A stretch of 64,000 bases of DNA from Agromyces protaetiae (GCF_030866785.1 NZ_CP133018.1:1054001-1118000), one strand, 5' to 3'; positions 7,946 through 17,634 are shown, numbered from the stretch's first letter. The notes: a model not told the origin generated them from the sequence alone. Numbers and translations: made by a program.

Positions 7946-9556
7946 GTGAAATCGCACCGTCTTCGGCGACGCCCTGCCGCCGCCGCCCTCGCCCTGACCG
8001 GCATCGTCGCGCTCGCCGGCTGCACCGCGGCCGGCCCCGCGGACGGCGGCACCGCCGACTCCGAGAAGCAGCCGCTCGTCATCAGCCTCGACAGCGCGGT
8101 CGACATCCTCGACCCGCAGCAGTGGCGTACGCCGGGCTCCATGGTCACCACGGGCGGACTGGTCGAACAGCTCATCGAGCAGACCTATGACGAGGACGGG
8201 ATCGTGCAGGTCGGCACGACCGAGTTCTCCAACGCGCTGGCGGACAGCTACGAGTACGACGAGACCGGCACCGTCCTCACCGCCACGCTCAAGGACGGCC
8301 TCACCTTCGCCGACGGCACCCCGCTGACCGCGGACGACGTCGTCTGGTCCTACCAGCGCGGGCTCGAGATGACCTCGGCGTACACGAAGACCCTGTACGC
8401 CATGGTCGGGCTCACCGCCGACAGCTTCGTCGCCGTCGACGACACGACGGTCCAGGTCACGGCCGCCTTCGCGAGCCCTCTGCTCGACAAGATGCTCGCC
8501 ATGCAGCCCTTCGGCATCTTCTCCAAGACGACCGGCGAGGCGAACGCCACCGCGGACGACGCCTGGGCGGGCGCCTGGTTCAAGGCGAACGCGAACTCGT
8601 CGGGTCCGTACAGCGTCGGACAGTTCGACCCCACGACGAGCATCACGCTCACGCCGAACGAGGCGTACTACGACCAGGACAAGATCGCGAACGCCGGGGT
8701 CACCATCCAGTTCGTCGCCGACGCGTCGCAGCGCGCACTGCTGCTGCAGAACGGCGAGATCGACCTCGCGGGCGGGCTGCAGCTCGACCAGGTCGCGGAG
8801 CTCGAGGACGTCGACGGCCTCAATGTCGTCTCGCTCGACTCGAACCGTCTCGAATACCTGGGCATCAACACCACCATGGCGCCCTTCGACGACCCACGCG
8901 TGCGTCAGGCCATCGCCCTCGCCCTGCCCTACGACACCTTCGTGGACGAGGTGATGTACGGCTACGCGAACGCGTCGACCGGCATCGTCCCCGCCGGGAT
9001 GGAGACCCACTCCGACGTCATCGCCTTCGAGGAGGACCTCGCCGCGGCGCAGGCGCTGCTGGACGAGGCCGGGGTCGGACCGTTCACCACGTCGCTGTCG
9101 TTCAAGCAGTCGTCGGCGGTCGAGAGCCGTGCAGCGGTCTACATCCAGTCCGCGCTCGCCGAGATCGGGATCGACGTTCAGATCAATGCGCTGCCCGACG
9201 CGGAGTTCACGCAGCGCACGACGGCCCGCGACCTCGAGCTCTACCTGAACAACTTCCTGGGCTGGGGAGCCGACCCGTTCTACCAGATGCGTTCGCTCGT
9301 CGGCACCGGTGCGGGCACCAACTTCAACAACTACTCCAACCCGGCGCTCGACGAGCTGATCCTCTCGGGCTTCGCGACGCAGGACGCCGACGAGCGTGCG
9401 GCGATCTCGGCCGAGGCACAGCAGATCATCTTCGACGAGATGCCGCTCGTGCCGATCTGGAACCCCGACTGGACGTACGTCGTGCGTGACGGCGTCTCGG
9501 GTGTGACCAAGGACAACACCGAGCAGCTGCGCCTGCAGTACCTCACCAAGGAGTGA
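7946..9556 (+). CDS. ABC transporter substrate-binding lipoprotein, family 5 (peptide/nickel type)
   Basis: Extracellular receptor that delivers a substrate to the permease pair downstream. The 536-residue protein starts with a lipoprotein signal (basic RRRP, hydrophobic stretch, lipobox LAGC with Cys26). The mature part has the SBP_bac_5 pattern: FADGTPLTADDVVWSYQRG (about 112-130), FNNYSNPALDELI near residue 460 and a C-terminal WTYVVRDGVSGV. GTG at 7946 is chosen because it gives the signal peptide and follows GGAGG at 7933-7937. Family members bind peptides, opines, glycosides or metals, so the ligand is open; the neighbours suggest an amino-acid-like or peptide-like compound. Confidence 0.93.
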   Translation: MKSHRLRRRPAAAALALTGIVALAGCTAAGPADGGTADSEKQPLVISLDSAVDILDPQQWRTPGSMVTTGGLVEQLIEQTYDEDGIVQVGTTEFSNALADSYEYDETGTVLTATLKDGLTFADGTPLTADDVVWSYQRGLEMTSAYTKTLYAMVGLTADSFVAVDDTTVQVTAAFASPLLDKMLAMQPFGIFSKTTGEANATADDAWAGAWFKANANSSGPYSVGQFDPTTSITLTPNEAYYDQDKIANAGVTIQFVADASQRALLLQNGEIDLAGGLQLDQVAELEDVDGLNVVSLDSNRLEYLGINTTMAPFDDPRVRQAIALALPYDTFVDEVMYGYANASTGIVPAGMETHSDVIAFEEDLAAAQALLDEAGVGPFTTSLSFKQSSAVESRAAVYIQSALAEIGIDVQINALPDAEFTQRTTARDLELYLNNFLGWGADPFYQMRSLVGTGAGTNFNNYSNPALDELILSGFATQDADERAAISAEAQQIIFDEMPLVPIWNPDWTYVVRDGVSGVTKDNTEQLRLQYLTKE

Positions 9557-9644
9557 GCGGAGCGGGGTGGGGACGCCGAGGCATCCCCACCCCGCCATCG
9601 CCTCCCGCCCCGTCTCACGCCCACGCATCGAAGGAGTCGCCCGC

Positions 9645-10667
9645 GTGATCGGTTACATCCTGCGCCGGCTCGCCATCTCGGCGGTCACCGTCTTCGGACT
9701 CGTCCTGACGGTCTTCTTCGTCGTCCGCATCCTGCCCGGCGATGCCGCCGCGGCACGCCTCGGCCCCGAGGCATCCGCCGAAGACGTCCAGGCCCTGCGC
9801 GAGCAGATGGGCCTCGACCAGCCGCTCTGGCGTCAGCTGTTCGACTACCTCGGCGGCCTCGTGCAGGGTGACATGGGCATGGCGATCTCCACCGGCCGGC
9901 CCGTGGCCGACGAGCTCTTCGCCCGGCTGCCCGCCACGATCGAGCTCGCCATCGCGGGGCTTGTCGTCGCCCTGGTCATCGGGTTCCCCCTGGGCATGCT
10001 GGCGGCCGCCAAGCGCGGCAAGGTGCCCGACGTGCTCGCCCGGATCTTCGCCGTGCTCGGCTCGAGCATGGCGCCGGTCTGGCTGGGCCTGCTGCTGATC
10101 TTCGCGCTCTACTCCACCGCGGGCCTCTTCCCCGGCCCGGTCGGGCGGCTCCCCATCGGGCAGACCCCGCCGCAGACCGTCACCGGCCTGTTCGTGCTCG
10201 ACGGGCTCTTCACGGGCGATCCGGCCGCGAGCTGGGACGCGCTCAGGGCGCTCGCGCTGCCCGCCCTCACGCTCGGCATCGGCGCCTCCGCCGCGGTGCT
10301 GAAGATGGTGCGCTCGGCCATGATCGCGACCGACGACTCGGGCTTCGTCCGCACCGCGCGGGCCTACGGCGTCCCCGGACGTGAGGTGCTGTGGCGCGAC
10401 CAGCTGCGCAACGCCATGCTGCAAGTCCTCACCGCGATCGGTCTCGTGTTCGGGTTCCTGCTCGGCGGCAACGTCATCGTCGAACGGCTCTTCAGCTGGC
10501 CCGGCATGGGACGCGTCGCATACGACGCCCTCGGCAGCAACGACCTCGGACTGCTGCAGGGCTACGCGCTCATCATCGGCGTCATCTACATCGCCTTGAA
10601 CTTCGCCGTCGACCTCGTCTACGGACTGGTCGATCCGCGGATCCGAATCGGAAGGAGGGCCGCATGA
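9645..10667 (+). CDS. ABC transporter permease, DppB family
   Basis: First membrane subunit of the importer, 340 residues, with an N-terminal segment MIGYILRRLAISAVTVFGLVLTV typical of DppB/OppB and about six membrane helices. The EAA-like loop that contacts the ATPases is seen at FVRTARAYGVPGREVLWRDQLRNAM (about 226-250). The GTG start follows GAAGGAG and removes a Pro/Arg-rich extension that is not family-like. The stop overlaps the next start as ATGA, so translation is coupled. Confidence 0.94.
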   Translation: MIGYILRRLAISAVTVFGLVLTVFFVVRILPGDAAAARLGPEASAEDVQALREQMGLDQPLWRQLFDYLGGLVQGDMGMAISTGRPVADELFARLPATIELAIAGLVVALVIGFPLGMLAAAKRGKVPDVLARIFAVLGSSMAPVWLGLLLIFALYSTAGLFPGPVGRLPIGQTPPQTVTGLFVLDGLFTGDPAASWDALRALALPALTLGIGASAAVLKMVRSAMIATDDSGFVRTARAYGVPGREVLWRDQLRNAMLQVLTAIGLVFGFLLGGNVIVERLFSWPGMGRVAYDALGSNDLGLLQGYALIIGVIYIALNFAVDLVYGLVDPRIRIGRRAA

Positions 10668-11548
10668 CCACCGCATCGACGGCGACCGGCGGCGCACTGC
10701 CGACGCCGACCTCGCCGGGAACGCCCGGCACGGCCGCCGGCCTGCGTGCGCGGACTCGCCGGCGTCGTCCGTTCCTCATCGCCGGGCTCATCATCATCGG
10801 TGCGCTCCTCGTCCTCGGCATCCTCGGCCCGCTCTTCGTGGCCGACCCCGCCGCACGGGTCGCCGCGCCGTTCCTGCCGCCGTCGGCCGAGTACTGGTTC
10901 GGTACCGACAGCTTCGGGCGCGACATCTTCGCGCGCTGCGTGCACGCCATCCGGCTCGACCTGGTGCTGGGCGTCAGCGTGGCGCTCATCGCCATGGTGG
11001 TCGGCTCAGGCATCGGCGTCATCTCCGGATACCTCGGCGGCCGGGTGGACGACGTCATCATGCGGGCCGTCGACATCCTGATGGCGTTCCCCGGCTTCAT
11101 CCTCGCCATGATCCTGCTGGTCTCACTCGGCGACTCGCTGCCGAACCTGATCATCGCGCTCGCCGTCGCGCAGGTCGCCCCGTTCGTGCGGCTGGTGCGT
11201 GCGAAGGCGCTGAGCGAGCGCGAGCTCGACTACGTCGCCGCGGCGCGCGTCTCCGGCGGGCGCTGGCCGCGCATCGCATTCCGGCACGTGCTGCCGAACT
11301 CGATCCGCCCGGGTGCCGTGCAGCTGACCCTCGTGTGCGGCTACTCCATCCTCAACGTCGCGGGCCTCGCCTACCTCGGCATCGGCATCCACCCGCCGAC
11401 CGCCGAATGGGGCGTCATGGTGGCCGAGGGAGCGCAGAACATGCTCACCGGTCAGTGGTGGACCGCGTTCTTCCCGGGCCTGATGATCGCGATCACCGTG
11501 ATGGCGCTGCACTTCATCGGCGACGACCTGGCGGGAGACCACGCATGA
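10664..11548 (+). CDS. ABC transporter permease, DppC family
   Basis: Second membrane subunit, 294 residues. After a Thr/Pro-rich cytosolic N-terminus and a basic RARTRRRR stretch come about six membrane helices; the DppC marker WFGTDSFGRDIFARCVHAIR (about 84-103) and the EAA loop ELDYVAAARVSGGRWPRIAFRHVLPN (about 187-212) are present. A strong GGAAGGAGG ribosome site precedes the ATG. Both ends overlap neighbouring genes by four bases (ATGA). Confidence 0.95.
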   Translation: MTTASTATGGALPTPTSPGTPGTAAGLRARTRRRRPFLIAGLIIIGALLVLGILGPLFVADPAARVAAPFLPPSAEYWFGTDSFGRDIFARCVHAIRLDLVLGVSVALIAMVVGSGIGVISGYLGGRVDDVIMRAVDILMAFPGFILAMILLVSLGDSLPNLIIALAVAQVAPFVRLVRAKALSERELDYVAAARVSGGRWPRIAFRHVLPNSIRPGAVQLTLVCGYSILNVAGLAYLGIGIHPPTAEWGVMVAEGAQNMLTGQWWTAFFPGLMIAITVMALHFIGDDLAGDHA

Positions 11549-12330
11549 GCCGGCTGACCATCGAGCGACTCGACGTCGAGGTGAAAGCGACCGGTGCCCC
11601 GTTGCTCCGCGGTGTGAGCCTCGACGTGCAGCCCGGCGAGATCGTCGGCCTCGTCGGCGAGTCCGGCTCAGGCAAGTCGATGACGGCGCTCGCGGCCATG
11701 GGCATCCTGCCGCGCGGCGTGGTGCAGACCGGCGGCCGCTTCCTCGTCGACGGCGTCGACGTCACCGCAGCACCGCACCGCTCGGTCTCCTCGCGCTTCG
11801 CGATGATCTTCCAGAACCCGCGCGACTCGCTCAACCCGCTGATGCGGGTGGGCGATCAGATCGCGCGCATGGTCTTGCTGCACCAGCGCACCGACCGCCG
11901 CGAGGCGCGCCGCCGCGCGATCGACCTGCTCGGCCGCGTGCACATCGCGAACCCCGAGGGCACCGCTCGTGCCTACCCGCACCAGCTCTCGGGCGGCATG
12001 TGCCAGCGCGTGATGATCGCGATGGCGCTCGCGTGCCGGCCCGCGCTGCTGCTCGCCGACGAGCCGACGACCGCGCTCGACGTCACCGTGCAGGCGCAGA
12101 TCCTCGACCTGATCGTCGAGCTCGCCGAGGAGACCGGGTGCGGGGTACTGCTCGTCACGCACGACCTCGGCGTCGTCGCCGAGACCTGCGACCGGGTGAA
12201 TGTGCTCTATCGCGGCGACCTCGTCGAGACGGCCGCCACCGCCGACCTGCTCGCCCGTCCGCAGCACGAGTACACCCGCTACCTGCTGGAGGCGGCCGAC
12301 GAGCTGGAGGTGCGCGATGGCGCTGCTTGA
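11545..12330 (+). CDS. ABC transporter ATPase, DppD/OppD type
   Basis: Powers substrate import with the next gene. 261 residues with Walker [10 protein letters not shown] (about 37-45), Q-loop in [14 protein letters not shown], signature [15 protein letters not shown] (about 149-163) and Walker [15 protein letters not shown]. The Leu-Ser-Gly-Gly signature carries M-C in place of the common Q-Q. The usual OppF/OppD C-terminal oligopeptide extension with iron-sulfur cysteines is short or absent. Coupled to the permease by ATGA. Confidence 0.95.
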   Translation: MSRLTIERLDVEVKATGAPLLRGVSLDVQPGEIVGLVGESGSGKSMTALAAMGILPRGVVQTGGRFLVDGVDVTAAPHRSVSSRFAMIFQNPRDSLNPLMRVGDQIARMVLLHQRTDRREARRRAIDLLGRVHIANPEGTARAYPHQLSGGMCQRVMIAMALACRPALLLADEPTTALDVTVQAQILDLIVELAEETGCGVLLVTHDLGVVAETCDRVNVLYRGDLVETAATADLLARPQHEYTRYLLEAADELEVRDGAA

Positions 12331-13198
12331 GATCGACGGGCTCAGCAAGCAGTTCCGCAGCCGCGGGCACGTCGTCGACGCGCTCACCGGCGTCTCCGCC
12401 TCGCTGGACGCGGGTCGCACCCTCGCGATCGTCGGTGAGTCGGGCTCGGGCAAGTCGACGCTCGGCACGATCGTGGCCGGGCTGCAGCCCGCGACGGCCG
12501 GCTCGATCCGCTTCGACGGCGCGCCGCTCGACGAGCGGGCCTTCCGGGGCGCGCAGCGCCGCCGCATCCAGATGGTCTTCCAGTCTCCGCTGCAGTCCCT
12601 GAACGCCAAGTTCCGGGTCGAGACGACGCTGGCGGAGCCGCTCCGGCTGCTGGGCGGGCTCGGTCGCGAGGCCGCGTCGAGACGCGTCGACGAACTGCTC
12701 GACGCCGTGCACCTCCCGCGCGAGGTGCGGCGGCGCCGGCCATCCGAGCTCTCGGGCGGTCAGCAGCAGCGCGTCGCGATCGCGCGGGCCCTCGGGCCCG
12801 GTCCCGACCTCGTGGTGCTCGACGAGCCGACCAGCGGCCTCGACCAGTCCGTGCGCGGCAAGATCGTCGCGCTGCTCCGTGAGCTGCAGGCCGAGCGGAA
12901 CCTGACCTACATCTTCATCACCCACGACATCGACGTCGCGCAGGCGATCGCGCACGACGTGATCGTGATGCAGCGCGGCGCGATCGTCGAGCGCGGCGAC
13001 CGGAGCGTGCTGACCGATCCGCGCCACGCGTACACGCGCACGCTGCTGGCGGCGGTGCCGACCGCCGAGCCCGGGCGCCGTCGGCGACTGCTGCGTGAAC
13101 GCGGCGAGGCCGCCGTCGCCCCCGCAGCCGCCGAGCTCGTCACCCCCGACGTGATCGAACCCGACCCTTCCACGTTCACCACGAGCCAGGAGATCTGA
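12317..13198 (+). CDS. ABC transporter ATPase, DppF/OppF type
   Basis: Second ATPase of the importer, 293 residues, overlapping the first by 14 nt. Walker [10 protein letters not shown] (about 37-45), MVFQSPLQSLNAKF Q-loop, signature LSGGQQQRVAIARAL, Walker B LVVLDEPTSGLDQS and the H-loop ITHD are all intact. The C-terminal tail (DPRHAYTRTLLAAVPTAEPGR and onward) is the OppF-type extension. It ends two nucleotides before the LLM gene, so importer and enzymes are one transcript. Confidence 0.95.
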   Translation: MALLEIDGLSKQFRSRGHVVDALTGVSASLDAGRTLAIVGESGSGKSTLGTIVAGLQPATAGSIRFDGAPLDERAFRGAQRRRIQMVFQSPLQSLNAKFRVETTLAEPLRLLGGLGREAASRRVDELLDAVHLPREVRRRRPSELSGGQQQRVAIARALGPGPDLVVLDEPTSGLDQSVRGKIVALLRELQAERNLTYIFITHDIDVAQAIAHDVIVMQRGAIVERGDRSVLTDPRHAYTRTLLAAVPTAEPGRRRRLLRERGEAAVAPAAAELVTPDVIEPDPSTFTTSQEI

Positions 13199-13200
13199 CC

Positions 13201-14235
13201 ATGCGATTCGGACTGGGGGTCCCGACCGGGACCGAAGGCCTCATGTACCCCGTGCCCTACGCGGACCCCGAGCAGGCCGTGCGCCTCGCCGTCGAGGCCG
13301 AGCGCCTGGGCTTCGACGGCGTATGGGGCAACGACCATGTGACGACCCAGCGCTACGTGCGCGAAGAGTTCGCCGAGCCGCCCCGGTACTACGACCCCTA
13401 CCTCTATCTCGCGTACGTCGCCGCCGAGACGTCGACCCTGCACCTCGCCACCGCGATCACGGTGCTCGCGTTCCGCAATCCCGTGGTGCTCGCGAAGCAG
13501 GTCGCGACGCTCGACCAGCTCTCGGGCGGGCGCTTCAAGCTCGGCGTCGGCATCGGCGCGTACCGCGAGGAGGCGGAGGCCATGTGGCCCGGCGCGAAGA
13601 TCCACCGGGGCCGTCAGGCCGACGAGTACATGCAGGCGCTGCAGCTGCTCTTCACCGAGCGCAGCGCGACCTTCTCGGGCGAGTTCGTGAACTTCGTCGA
13701 CGTCGAGAGCTTCCCGAAGCCGCGCCAGGAGGTGCTGCCGATCCTCTCGGGCGGCAACTCCGAGGGCTCGCGCGACCGCGCGGCGAAGTACGGTCAGGGC
13801 TGGATCCCTGCGGTGCTCGCACCCGAGGAGCTCGCGGCCGGGCTCGCCGACATCCGCGCGCGCGCCGAAGCGTTCGGCCGCGAGCTGCCCGCCGACTTCG
13901 ACGTCGCGCCGCAGTTCTCGGTCTCGATCGGGCGAGACCAGGCCGACGCGATCGCGAACTTCGAGCAGTCGCAGCTCTACCAGCACATGCGTTCGCTGTC
14001 GAAGTCGACGCTGAAGGACCAGGACCCGGCCGACTTCGCGCGCCGCAACCTGATCGGCGGAGCCCAGCAGATGCTCGATCAGGTGCACGCCTACGCCGAG
14101 GCCGGCGTCACGACCATGTCGGCGCTGCTGTTCGCCCGCAACACCGTCGACGAGACGCTGGACGCGATGGCGTGGTTCGCCGAGCACGTGATCGCCCCGT
14201 ACCGCAAGTCCGCGGGGATCGAGGCGGGCAAGTGA
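13201..14235 (+). CDS. LLM-class (luciferase-like) flavin- or F420-dependent oxidoreductase 1
   Basis: A 344-residue bacterial-luciferase-fold enzyme: MRFGLGVPT start, AERLGFDGVWGNDHV (about 33-47), LHLATAITVLAFRNPVVLAKQVATLDQLSGGRFKLGVGIG split across beta-4 and beta-5, and ILSGGNSEGSRDRAAKYGQGWIP (about 180-202). The family includes FMN monooxygenases and F420-dependent dehydrogenases; the short VWGNDHV loop does not decide between them. Directly follows the importer and is coupled to the M24 gene by GTGA, so it most likely acts on the imported compound or a breakdown product. Confidence 0.9.
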   Translation: MRFGLGVPTGTEGLMYPVPYADPEQAVRLAVEAERLGFDGVWGNDHVTTQRYVREEFAEPPRYYDPYLYLAYVAAETSTLHLATAITVLAFRNPVVLAKQVATLDQLSGGRFKLGVGIGAYREEAEAMWPGAKIHRGRQADEYMQALQLLFTERSATFSGEFVNFVDVESFPKPRQEVLPILSGGNSEGSRDRAAKYGQGWIPAVLAPEELAAGLADIRARAEAFGRELPADFDVAPQFSVSIGRDQADAIANFEQSQLYQHMRSLSKSTLKDQDPADFARRNLIGGAQQMLDQVHAYAEAGVTTMSALLFARNTVDETLDAMAWFAEHVIAPYRKSAGIEAGK

Positions 14236-15422
14236 GCGCGCGACGCATTCCGGCCGCGCTCGTCGAGGCGCGCCGCGCGAATCTGCGTGCGGCACTCGAT
14301 CGCGCCGGCTTCGACGGCGTGCTCACCCTGAGCGCCGCCAACGTCGACTACGCCTCGGGCTACCGTTCGGTCGCCGCGGTCGTGCACGGCACGTCGCCGC
14401 TGGCGGCGCTCGTGACGGGGGACCGGCTCATCGTGGCCGGCCCGGTCTCGGACAGCGCGCCCGCGTTCGACTTCGGCCTCGAGCCGGACGACTACCTCGC
14501 CTACGGGCGGTTCTTCTTCGAGTCGGAGGGCGGTCTGGCCGCACCGACCCGTCTCGTCGACCAGCATGCCGACTACGCCAGCGCGATCGCCGCGGCCGTC
14601 GCACGCGTCCCGGCCGGCTCACGCCTCGCGATCGACGACGCGGCCTGCCCCGAGCCGCTTCGTCGCCGACTCGGCGAACTGCTGCCGGCCACCGAGTTCG
14701 TCGACGCGAGCGGATGGCTCGCCGAGGTGCGTGCGGTCAAGCTCGAGGGCGAGGTCGAGCTGCTCGAACGCTCGGCGCGCATCGTCGAGCACGCGATGCT
14801 CACCGCGATCGATGAGGCCGCGATCGGCATGACCGAGGCCGACATCGCGCGCATCGTCACGCGTGAGCTGGTCGCGGCGGACTTCGACCCGCGGTTCACG
14901 GTGGTCACGGCTGGTGAGCGGTCGGCGCTCGCCGACGCGTTCGCGACCGACCGCGTCGTGCGCGAGGGCGACCTCGTGCGGTTCGACATCGGCGGGATGT
15001 ACCAGGGCTACTGGGCGGACCTCGGCCGTACCGCGGTCGCCGGCGAGCCGACGGCGCGTCAGGCGTCGTTCTACCGGGCGATCCTGGCGGGCGAGGAGGC
15101 GCAGTTCGAGCTCGCCAAGCCGGGCGTGCCCGCCGAGGAGATCTTCCGCCGCGCGATCGAGGTGACCGAGGCGGAGGGGCTGCCGGCGCCGTATCGCCGC
15201 CAGCACTGCGGGCACGGCATCGGGCTCGAGGTGTACGAGGCTCCCATCATCCGCCCGGACGCCCCGACGCCGCTGGTCCCCGGCATGACGTTCTGCTTCG
15301 AGACGCCGTACTACGAGCTCGGCTGGGGCGGGATGATGGTCGAGGACGCGCTGGTCGTGACCGAGACCGGCATCCGTCTGCTCAGCGACCGCCGCCGCGA
15401 GCTGCAGGTGATCTCGGCATGA
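14232..15422 (+). CDS. M24-family metallo-hydrolase (Xaa-Pro peptidase/creatinase/ectoine-hydrolase superfamily)
   Basis: The 396-residue protein has a creatinase-type N-terminal domain (about 1-140) and a pita-bread catalytic domain. All five metal ligands are visible: D252 and D263 (FDIGG...WADLGR), H328 (CGHGIG), E357 and E371. The family covers aminopeptidase P, prolidase, creatinase, DMSP lyase DddP and ectoine hydrolase, so a peptide or other amide bond is the likely target. GTG start overlaps the LLM stop; the end overlaps the next start by four bases. Its place beside a PLP enzyme recalls ectoine-degradation clusters, but the other ectoine genes are absent. Confidence 0.88.
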   Translation: MSARRIPAALVEARRANLRAALDRAGFDGVLTLSAANVDYASGYRSVAAVVHGTSPLAALVTGDRLIVAGPVSDSAPAFDFGLEPDDYLAYGRFFFESEGGLAAPTRLVDQHADYASAIAAAVARVPAGSRLAIDDAACPEPLRRRLGELLPATEFVDASGWLAEVRAVKLEGEVELLERSARIVEHAMLTAIDEAAIGMTEADIARIVTRELVAADFDPRFTVVTAGERSALADAFATDRVVREGDLVRFDIGGMYQGYWADLGRTAVAGEPTARQASFYRAILAGEEAQFELAKPGVPAEEIFRRAIEVTEAEGLPAPYRRQHCGHGIGLEVYEAPIIRPDAPTPLVPGMTFCFETPYYELGWGGMMVEDALVVTETGIRLLSDRRRELQVISA

Positions 15423-16678
15423 GCGCCTACCTCGGCCATCTGATCCACCCGATCACGGGCGCGCGCGTCGACGAGACCGACGCGTACCTGCCGTCGGCCG
15501 TCGACGGCGGGCACGTCTACGCGCAGCCGGCCTACGACCTCGAACGGCTGCGCGGGCTCGAGACGACGGACGATCCCGGACTGTTCCGGTACCGCAAGCT
15601 GCTGCCGGTCTCCGACGCTCCCGTCGTCAGCCTGCACGAGGGCGGCACGCCCCTCGTGCCGATCGTGCGGACGGGCGACCGGCTCGGCGTGCCGCAGCTG
15701 TACGTCAAGGACGAGTCGCGCAATCCCACCTGGTCGTACAAGGACCGGCTCGCCGCCGTGGCCGTGACGCAGGCCGTGCAGGCCGGGCGCGACACGGTCG
15801 TCGTCTCGAGCACGGGGAACCACGGCGCGGCGGTCGCGGCGTACGCGGCGCGTGCCGGCATCCGCTGCGTGGTGCTCACGCTGGCGTCGGTGCCGCTCGC
15901 CATGACGACGCTGATGCAGTCGTACGGCGCGATCACGATCGCGGTCGAGCGGCCGACCGATCGCTGGGTGCTCATGCGGCGCATGGTCGACGAACGCGGA
16001 TGGGTGCCGATGTCGGGCTTCGTCGGACCGCCCTCGGGGTCCAACCCGTTCGGCACCGACGGGTACAAGACGATCGCGTACGAGCTGCACGCCCAGCTGG
16101 GCGAGGTGCCCGACGCCGTCGTCACCCCGGTCGCTTACGGCGACGCGCTCGCGGGCCTCGCACGCGGGTTCGAGGACCTGGTCGCGCTCGGCATCGCCTC
16201 GCACGTGCCGCGGCTGGTGGCGGCCGAGCCGTTCGGTCCGTATGAGCATGCGCTCCGCGAGGGCTTCCGGGCGGATGCCTCGGTCGAGGCCGGGTCGACG
16301 GTGGCGTTCTCCATCGGCACGCCCTACGCGACCTGGCAGGGCTGGGACGCGCTGCGTCGCACGGGAGGCGCGGCTGCGGCCGCGGGCGGCGACGACGCGA
16401 TCATGGCCGCCCAGCAGCTGCTCGCCGCACAGGAGGGCCTCTTCCTCGAGGCCTCGTCGGCCACGACGGTCGCGGTGCTGCCGACCCTGCTCGACCGAGG
16501 TGACCTCTTCGCGGACGATCGTGTCGTGCTCATCGGCACCTCGACCGGGCTCAAGGACGTGCCGACGACGGCGTCCCGGCTGCCGGCCACGCCGGTCATC
16601 GAGCCAACGGTCGCCGCGCTCGACCGCGCGCTCGACGCCGCGGCCGATCGCCTTCCGACGGCGGAGGGGGTCGCGTGA
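15419..16678 (+). CDS. Threonine-synthase-like PLP-dependent lyase
   Basis: Fold-type II PLP enzyme of 419 residues. Schiff-base lysine is K108 in NPTWSYKDR, the cofactor loop is STGNHGA (131-137), and GTSTGLKD near residue 366 matches the TG-GLKD motif of threonine synthases. The N-terminal region replaces the classical zinc-ribbon or threonine-synthase cap. The catabolic setting argues against a housekeeping threonine synthase; beta-elimination or beta-replacement on an amino acid released by the M24 enzyme is the inference. Coupled to both neighbours by ATGA/GTGA overlaps. Confidence 0.87.
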   Translation: MSAYLGHLIHPITGARVDETDAYLPSAVDGGHVYAQPAYDLERLRGLETTDDPGLFRYRKLLPVSDAPVVSLHEGGTPLVPIVRTGDRLGVPQLYVKDESRNPTWSYKDRLAAVAVTQAVQAGRDTVVVSSTGNHGAAVAAYAARAGIRCVVLTLASVPLAMTTLMQSYGAITIAVERPTDRWVLMRRMVDERGWVPMSGFVGPPSGSNPFGTDGYKTIAYELHAQLGEVPDAVVTPVAYGDALAGLARGFEDLVALGIASHVPRLVAAEPFGPYEHALREGFRADASVEAGSTVAFSIGTPYATWQGWDALRRTGGAAAAAGGDDAIMAAQQLLAAQEGLFLEASSATTVAVLPTLLDRGDLFADDRVVLIGTSTGLKDVPTTASRLPATPVIEPTVAALDRALDAAADRLPTAEGVA

Positions 16679-17634
16679 GGCTGGGCGTCGCGCCGTCGGG
16701 CCGGCGGAGCGCCGCCGACGCGGTCGAGGTCGCCCGGCTCGCGGAGCAGGCCGGTCTCGACGAGGTCTGGGTGAGCGAGGACTACCTTGAGCGCGGCGCG
16801 TTCGCGGTCGCCGGCGCGATGGCCGCCGTGACCGAGCGCATCCGGGTCGGGCTCGGCGTGATCAATCCGTGGACGCGGCACGTGGCGCTCACCGCGATGG
16901 AGGCGCACGCTCTCGACGAGATCGCGGGCGGTCGTGCGGTCGTCGGGCTCGGCGCCAGCAACGCCGGGTGGATGACCGGTCGCCTCGGCATCCCGTTCGA
17001 GCGGCCGATCTCGGTACTCGCCGAGTACACGGGCGCGCTGCGCCGGCTGCTGGCCGGGGAGCGCGTCGCGGAGCGTGTGCAGGGCCTGGACCTGGATGCC
17101 GCGCTCGACGCGCAGCCGCCGCGCGACATCCCGATCATCTGGGGCGTCAAGGGGCCGCGCGCATTCGAGCTCTCGCGCGAGCACGCGGACGGCGTGATGC
17201 TCTCGGTGCTGTCATCGCCCGAGTACGTCGCGTGGGTCAAGCGCACCTACGCGCCCGCGGAGGTCACGGCGTACGCGTCGTTCGCCGTCGGGGAGTCCCG
17301 AGCGGGCGCCCGCGAGCAGCTCCGCGCGCACACCGCCAGGTTCCTCGGCATGCACGGCGCATCGCCGATCACCGCGCACGCCGGCATCGATCAGGCGCTC
17401 GCCGCCGAGTTGCGCACCCGGCTCCTCGCGGGTGCGCCGGGGACGGAGCTCGTGGACGACGACACCGTGGGCGCGGTGACGGTCTCGGGCACGCGCGACG
17501 ATGCGGCCGCCGCACTGCTCGCGCACCGCGATGCCGGCGTCGACGCCCTCGTCGTCATCGACGACGGCACGGCCGAGCCGGCCGGGCTGGTCGATGCCCT
17601 CGTCGAGGTGGCGATCCGAGCCGGGCTCCGCTGA
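16675..17634 (+). CDS. LLM-class flavin- or F420-dependent oxidoreductase 2
   Basis: 319 residues, shorter than oxidoreductase 1 and only distantly related to it. Visible are LAEQAGLDEVWVSEDYLERGAF (about 22-43), IRVGLGVINPWTRHVALTAMEAHALDEIAGGRAVVGLGASN broken by normal family loops, and IIWGVKGPRAFELSREHADGVML. The pattern is close to the Mer-like (methylene-tetrahydromethanopterin reductase) branch, which is often F420-dependent; that assignment is inference. Last gene of the importer operon; 23 nt separate its stop from the convergent regulator. Confidence 0.88.
   Translation: MRLGVAPSGRRSAADAVEVARLAEQAGLDEVWVSEDYLERGAFAVAGAMAAVTERIRVGLGVINPWTRHVALTAMEAHALDEIAGGRAVVGLGASNAGWMTGRLGIPFERPISVLAEYTGALRRLLAGERVAERVQGLDLDAALDAQPPRDIPIIWGVKGPRAFELSREHADGVMLSVLSSPEYVAWVKRTYAPAEVTAYASFAVGESRAGAREQLRAHTARFLGMHGASPITAHAGIDQALAAELRTRLLAGAPGTELVDDDTVGAVTVSGTRDDAAAALLAHRDAGVDALVVIDDGTAEPAGLVDALVEVAIRAGLR

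Noticed and set aside
7640..9628. Long minus-strand frame opposite the substrate-binding lipoprotein
   Set aside because: Shadow frame of the clear SBP gene; no domain, no ribosome site.
15419..16678. Housekeeping threonine synthase
   Set aside because: Operon context is catabolic and no hom/thrB neighbours exist; kept as threonine-synthase-like only.
13201..17634. Ectoine degradation cluster
   Set aside because: Only the M24 and PLP parts are similar in kind; EutC- and EutE-like genes are missing and LLM enzymes are not part of that route.
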